Assembly (NCBI RefSeq): GCF_025660475.1 | Contig: NZ_JAOUSF010000006.1 | Span: 1 to 64,000, forward strand | Direction of reading: 5' to 3' | Origin: Perspicuibacillus lycopersici | Lineage (GTDB): Bacteria; Bacillota; Bacilli; Bacillales; Caldibacillaceae | Length of the DNA: 64,000 bases | Shown: one piece after another, positions 61,507 to 64,000 of the stretch | Position numbering within the stretch: position 1 is the first letter of the stretch | Layout: each line of letters opens with the position of its first letter | Position numbers and translations under genes: made by a program | Notes under the pieces: model-generated | Told to the model about the DNA's origin: nothing | Database searches by the model: none | The model's input: the letters and a program-made list of their open reading frames with translations, nothing else

Positions 61507-62231
61507 AATGATTCCCCCTTTACAAACTGTTGGACACGCTCATTCGTTGGTGATGTAAGAATGGAAGCATCCCCTGCTTCCACAAGTTCTCCGTTCATTA
61601 ACACCCACGTATAATCACTGACATTTATTGCTTGCTGTAAATTATGAGTGATCCAAATAACAGTGGTCGAAAATTCCTTGTTAATTTTTACAATTAATTC
61701 TTCGATTTCATGCTGGGATACCCGATCGAGAGAGGAAGTAATTTCATCAAGCAATAGCACCTTTGGACGATTGACGAGCGTTCTTGCAATGGAAACCTTT
61801 TGTCGTTGTCCACCAGATAAATCCCCTACTTTATGAAATAAAAATTTTTCCTCTAAGCCAACTAATAGTAAAAGCCTTTTTGCTTCCTCCTCTATCAATT
61901 GTTTCCCTTGTAATTTTAACGGTAATTCTAAGTTATTCCATACGGTTCCGCTTATCATTGGGGCATTTTGTAGTGCTAGGCCAATCATTTTTCGTAATGT
62001 GATGGGATCATAATCAGAAATGCGTTTCCCGTTAATATAGATTTCCCCTGAATTCGGTGAGCGCAAGCAATTACATAAACGAAATAGGGTAGATTTCCCT
62101 GCCCCTGAAGGTCCTACAATCGTGGTGATTTTCGCTTTAGGAAATATTCCGGTAAGGTTTTTTAATATAGAAGTATCCTCAACCGAATAATTTACGTCAA
62201 TAAATTGGATAGCAGCGTCATGATTATCCAT
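61503..62231 (-). CDS. ABC transporter ATPase FetA-like
   Basis: This 242-aa ATPase has Walker A GPSGAGKST (about residues 38-46), Q-loop ALQNAPMISGTV, signature LSGGQRQKVSIA and Walker B VLLLDEITSSLD. It resembles phosphate-importer ATPases and FetA. It lies upstream of the FetB-like permease with a four-base overlap, forming a two-gene exporter operon. AAGGAAG lies before the ATG. Iron or another metal is the likely substrate. Confidence 0.88.
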   Translation of the reverse strand: MDNHDAAIQFIDVNYSVEDTSILKNLTGIFPKAKITTIVGPSGAGKSTLFRLCNCLRSPNSGEIYINGKRISDYDPITLRKMIGLALQNAPMISGTVWNNLELPLKLQGKQLIEEEAKRLLLLVGLEEKFLFHKVGDLSGGQRQKVSIARTLVNRPKVLLLDEITSSLDRVSQHEIEELIVKINKEFSTTVIWITHNLQQAINVSDYTWVLMNGELVEAGDASILTSPTNERVQQFVKGESF

Positions 62232-62290
62232 TTTGATGCACTTCCTTTATCTGTATGTATAATTCAAAACTTTAAGCTTCATTTTAATCC

Positions 62291-62610
62291 TAGGCTGTTT
62301 CGTATAGATTGGTGCATTTTGTAAAAAGATCGCAGACTGGATACACACCGCTTTCCTGCGGGCGAACGGCTAGCCTCTTTGTGGCTAACGTTCCTGCGGG
62401 GTATTCCCTTTCTCGCTTTTTCCGCGGGAGTCTTCTTGTATTCAGTCTGCATAGCGTTTCGTTTAATAAATTTATCTAATAAATAACAACAAACCTTTAG
62501 AAAACAGCAGGATTCTATAATAACGGTGTAGGAGTACAGCTTTATTATAGAATAAAAGCAGGCTGTATTCAGTTTCCGCACGATGGCTATACTCTATATG
62601 AAACAGCATA
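62291..62610. repeat. Inverted-repeat element, family B long copy
   Basis: Outer inverted repeats TAGGCTGTTTCGTATAG (62291-) and CTATATGAAACAGCATA (ends ~62610) enclose a GC-rich core, itself bounded by GCAGACTG (62332-62339) and CAGTCTGC (62443-62450). The core carries CCGCTTTCCTGCGGGCGAAC and TTCCGCGGGAGTCTTCTTG. No gene lies inside. Confidence 0.7.
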
Positions 62611-62664
62611 AAAGAAATATAGCTAACCGCAATTCCTACAGGTGAAAATTTACGTCACGAAACA

Positions 62665-62712
62665 TTGACATTGCTTATTAAAATGTTTTATAATTAATTC
62701 GAAATCGAGATA
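62665..62712 (+). promoter_or_regulatory. mhqR promoter and operator
   Basis: TTGACA (62665-62670) and TATAAT (62689-62694), 18 bp apart, are followed at once by AATTCGAAATCGAGATAT, which matches one half of the MhqR operator (TTCGAGATA). It suggests autorepression. Confidence 0.75.
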
Positions 62713-62735
62713 TTTTAAACAAAGGGTTTGATATT

Positions 62736-63191
62736 ATGGACACAACCGAACAATTTGAAAAAGAAAGTGCGCTATCATTAAAATTATTTGTAGTATTAAC
62801 AAGGGCACTGGAATCGATTGAAAAACAAGTCGTGAATAATATTAAAAGCTATGGACTGAACTTAACGGAATTTGGTGTCCTAGAATTGTTATACCACAAA
62901 GGAGACCAACCGATTCAGAAAATTGGTCAAAAAATATTATTAGCAAGCAGTAGTATTACGTATGTAGTGGACAAATTAGAAGAGAAGCACTTTTTGTCTC
63001 GTAAGGCCTGCCCAAATGATCGCCGTGTTACCCATGCATCTATTACCGATGAGGGAAAACAGTTAATCGAGGAAATTTTTCCAAAGCATGCAGAAGCACT
63101 TAATGAAATAATGGGTGGATTAAATGCGAAGGAAAAAGAATTAATGATTGATTTAGCGAAAAAATTAGGCTTGCATGCGCAAGGACTCTAA
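62736..63191 (+). CDS. mhqR: MarR-family repressor MhqR-like
   Basis: This 151-aa winged-helix repressor resembles B. subtilis MhqR, which controls quinone-detoxifying enzymes. The core is NLTEFGVLELLYHKGDQPIQKI and LASSSITYVVDKLEEKHFLS with the wing CPNDRRVTHASITDEGKQL. The recognised operator TATCTCGAATTCGAGATA of that family occurs just downstream at the FMN-reductase promoter, and a half-site is at its own promoter. That context, more than the protein alone, supports the name. Confidence 0.85.
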   Translation: MDTTEQFEKESALSLKLFVVLTRALESIEKQVVNNIKSYGLNLTEFGVLELLYHKGDQPIQKIGQKILLASSSITYVVDKLEEKHFLSRKACPNDRRVTHASITDEGKQLIEEIFPKHAEALNEIMGGLNAKEKELMIDLAKKLGLHAQGL

Positions 63192-63206
63192 TTTTTTTCT
63201 TAACTA

Positions 63207-63310
63207 AATATCTCGATTTAGTAATATATGATTTAATATATTTTTTATACAAAATGATAGACAAATTTGGTCTAGTATTTTATACTGAATTTATCTCGAA
63301 TTCGAGAATA
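63207..63310 (+). promoter_or_regulatory. FMN-reductase promoter with MhqR operators
   Basis: TAGACA (63258-63263) and TATACT (63281-63286) are 17 bp apart. TATCTCGAATTCGAGAATA (63292-63310) overlaps the expected start site and is nearly identical to the MhqR consensus. A second half-site, ATATCTCGATTTAG, lies near 63210. Confidence 0.82.
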
Positions 63311-63341
63311 ACCAAACAATACAATCTAGGAGGAATTATCA

Positions 63342-63890
63342 ATGGTGAAAATTGGTATTATTATTGGAAGTGTACGTCAAGGACGTAATGCAGAAGCGGT
63401 TGGAAAATGGACTTATGATTTCGCTACAAAACGTAACGATGCAGAAGTTACTTATGAATTAGTAGATCTTGCTGATTATAAATTACCTTTCTTAGGTGCA
63501 GAAGCTACAGAAGCAGAACAAGCAGCAATTGCTGCATGGTCTGAAAAAATGGCATCTTTTGATGGTTATATTTTCGTAGCTCCAGAATACAACCACGCTG
63601 TTGGTGGAGCATTAAAAAATGCGCTTGATTTCTTAAGACCAGAAGTAGCGAACAAAGCAGCAGGTTTAGTTGGTTACGGAAGTTTAGGTGGCGTTCGTGC
63701 ACACGAAAACTTACGTTTAATCTTCGGAGAACTTCAAGTAGCTGATGTTCGTACAGCTGTTACATTCTCTCTAATGTCTGATTTTGAAAACATGAGTGTA
63801 TTCAAACCAGCAGATTATCATACGGCAAATGCAAATGACATGCTTGATCAAGTAATTGCTTGGAGCCGTGCATTAAAAACGATTCGCTAA
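63342..63890 (+). CDS. NADPH-dependent FMN reductase
   Basis: This 182-aa flavodoxin-like protein starts KIGIIIGSVRQGRNAEAVGK (phosphate-binding loop for FMN) and has FVAPEYNHAVGGALKNALDF (about residues 77-96) and VGYGSLGGVRAHENLR. These are hallmarks of the NADPH-dependent FMN reductase family, which includes azoreductases and quinone reductases. AGGAGG precedes the ATG. MhqR-type operators upstream suggest induction by quinones or azo compounds. Confidence 0.92.
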   Translation: MVKIGIIIGSVRQGRNAEAVGKWTYDFATKRNDAEVTYELVDLADYKLPFLGAEATEAEQAAIAAWSEKMASFDGYIFVAPEYNHAVGGALKNALDFLRPEVANKAAGLVGYGSLGGVRAHENLRLIFGELQVADVRTAVTFSLMSDFENMSVFKPADYHTANANDMLDQVIAWSRALKTIR

Positions 63891-63905
63891 TTACTATAAA
63901 TTTAT

Positions 63906-63946
63906 TAAAAAGGCTTCTATGATTTTCATCATAGAAGCCTTTTTTG
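63906..63946 (+). terminator. FMN-reductase terminator
   Basis: Perfect stem AAAAAGGCTTCTATGA/TCATAGAAGCCTTTTT with a six-base loop. The last 54 bases of the window show nothing further. Confidence 0.9.
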
Positions 63947-64000
63947 ACGTCCAAGCACAAATTCACAAATTATGGTTGATATCTATAACAGTTTTCTGCC

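Noticed and set aside
62279..62581. 100-codon minus-strand frame
   Set aside because: It spans the family B long repeat and its GC-rich core; no start signal and no recognisable protein.

Overview
The window is low-GC Gram-positive chromosome from a member of the Bacillaceae. The rRNA/tRNA block, arginase, the sigW-rsiW pair, the cdaA-cdaR-glmM operon and a ribozyme-controlled glmS follow the usual Bacillus-group order, and the SigW, RsiW and GlmS proteins look like close relatives of the B. subtilis ones. I cannot fix the genus from the sequence alone.

Layout. 1-1490: end of a 23S gene, a 5S gene with its own candidate promoter, and eight intact tRNAs plus one scrambled tRNA remnant. 1596-10038: arginase, the SigW envelope-stress pair, the c-di-AMP/cell-wall-precursor operon, and glmS behind a glmS ribozyme. 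10039-16920: accessory segment that begins with the scar of a Tn7-like transposon placed exactly downstream of glmS (decayed tnsA), then a DinB-fold protein, a CGNR zinc-finger regulator, a MocR regulator, a divergent MraY paralogue, broken small genes and an ACT-domain protein. 17095-20186: persulfide-responsive regulon (rhodaneses, CoA-disulfide reductase-rhodanese fusion, CstR) with three matching palindromic operators. 20494-26303: exonuclease, nucleotidyltransferase, small hypothetical genes and a VmlR-like ABC-F protein behind a probable attenuator.

26394-27400 is the most unusual part: an ArsR-type repressor and two tiny cysteine-rich proteins, each preceded by an operator with the core ATCAAA-N4-TTTGAT and with no pump or reductase nearby. 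27709-35055: MFS exporter behind a five-codon leader ORF, fructokinase, and a Fur-box-controlled divergon of ferredoxin-NADP reductase and a complete ferric-siderophore ABC transporter. 35595-41247: small genes, a GGDEF protein, a phosphatase, a class B PBP of the PbpC type and a CmpB-family membrane protein.

41422-53074 is a sugar catabolic island: RpiR regulator, Gnd, a TIM-barrel isomerase/lyase, two Gfo/Idh/MocA oxidoreductases and a ThuA-like protein on one side, and a divergent ABC importer (no ATPase), LacI regulator and YesL-like protein on the other. Four LacI/CcpA-type palindromes lie between them. It has no glycosidase, which fits a 3-keto-glycoside route. 53302-63890: DadA-like oxidase, YbaK, topoisomerase III, an ECF sigma/anti-sigma pair, an acyl-CoA dehydrogenase, a FetAB-type ABC pair and an MhqR-type MarR repressor next to its target FMN reductase, with matching operators. 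Several inverted-repeat elements with a GC-rich core are scattered in the gaps. All product names come from recognising motifs and resemblance; no database search was run.
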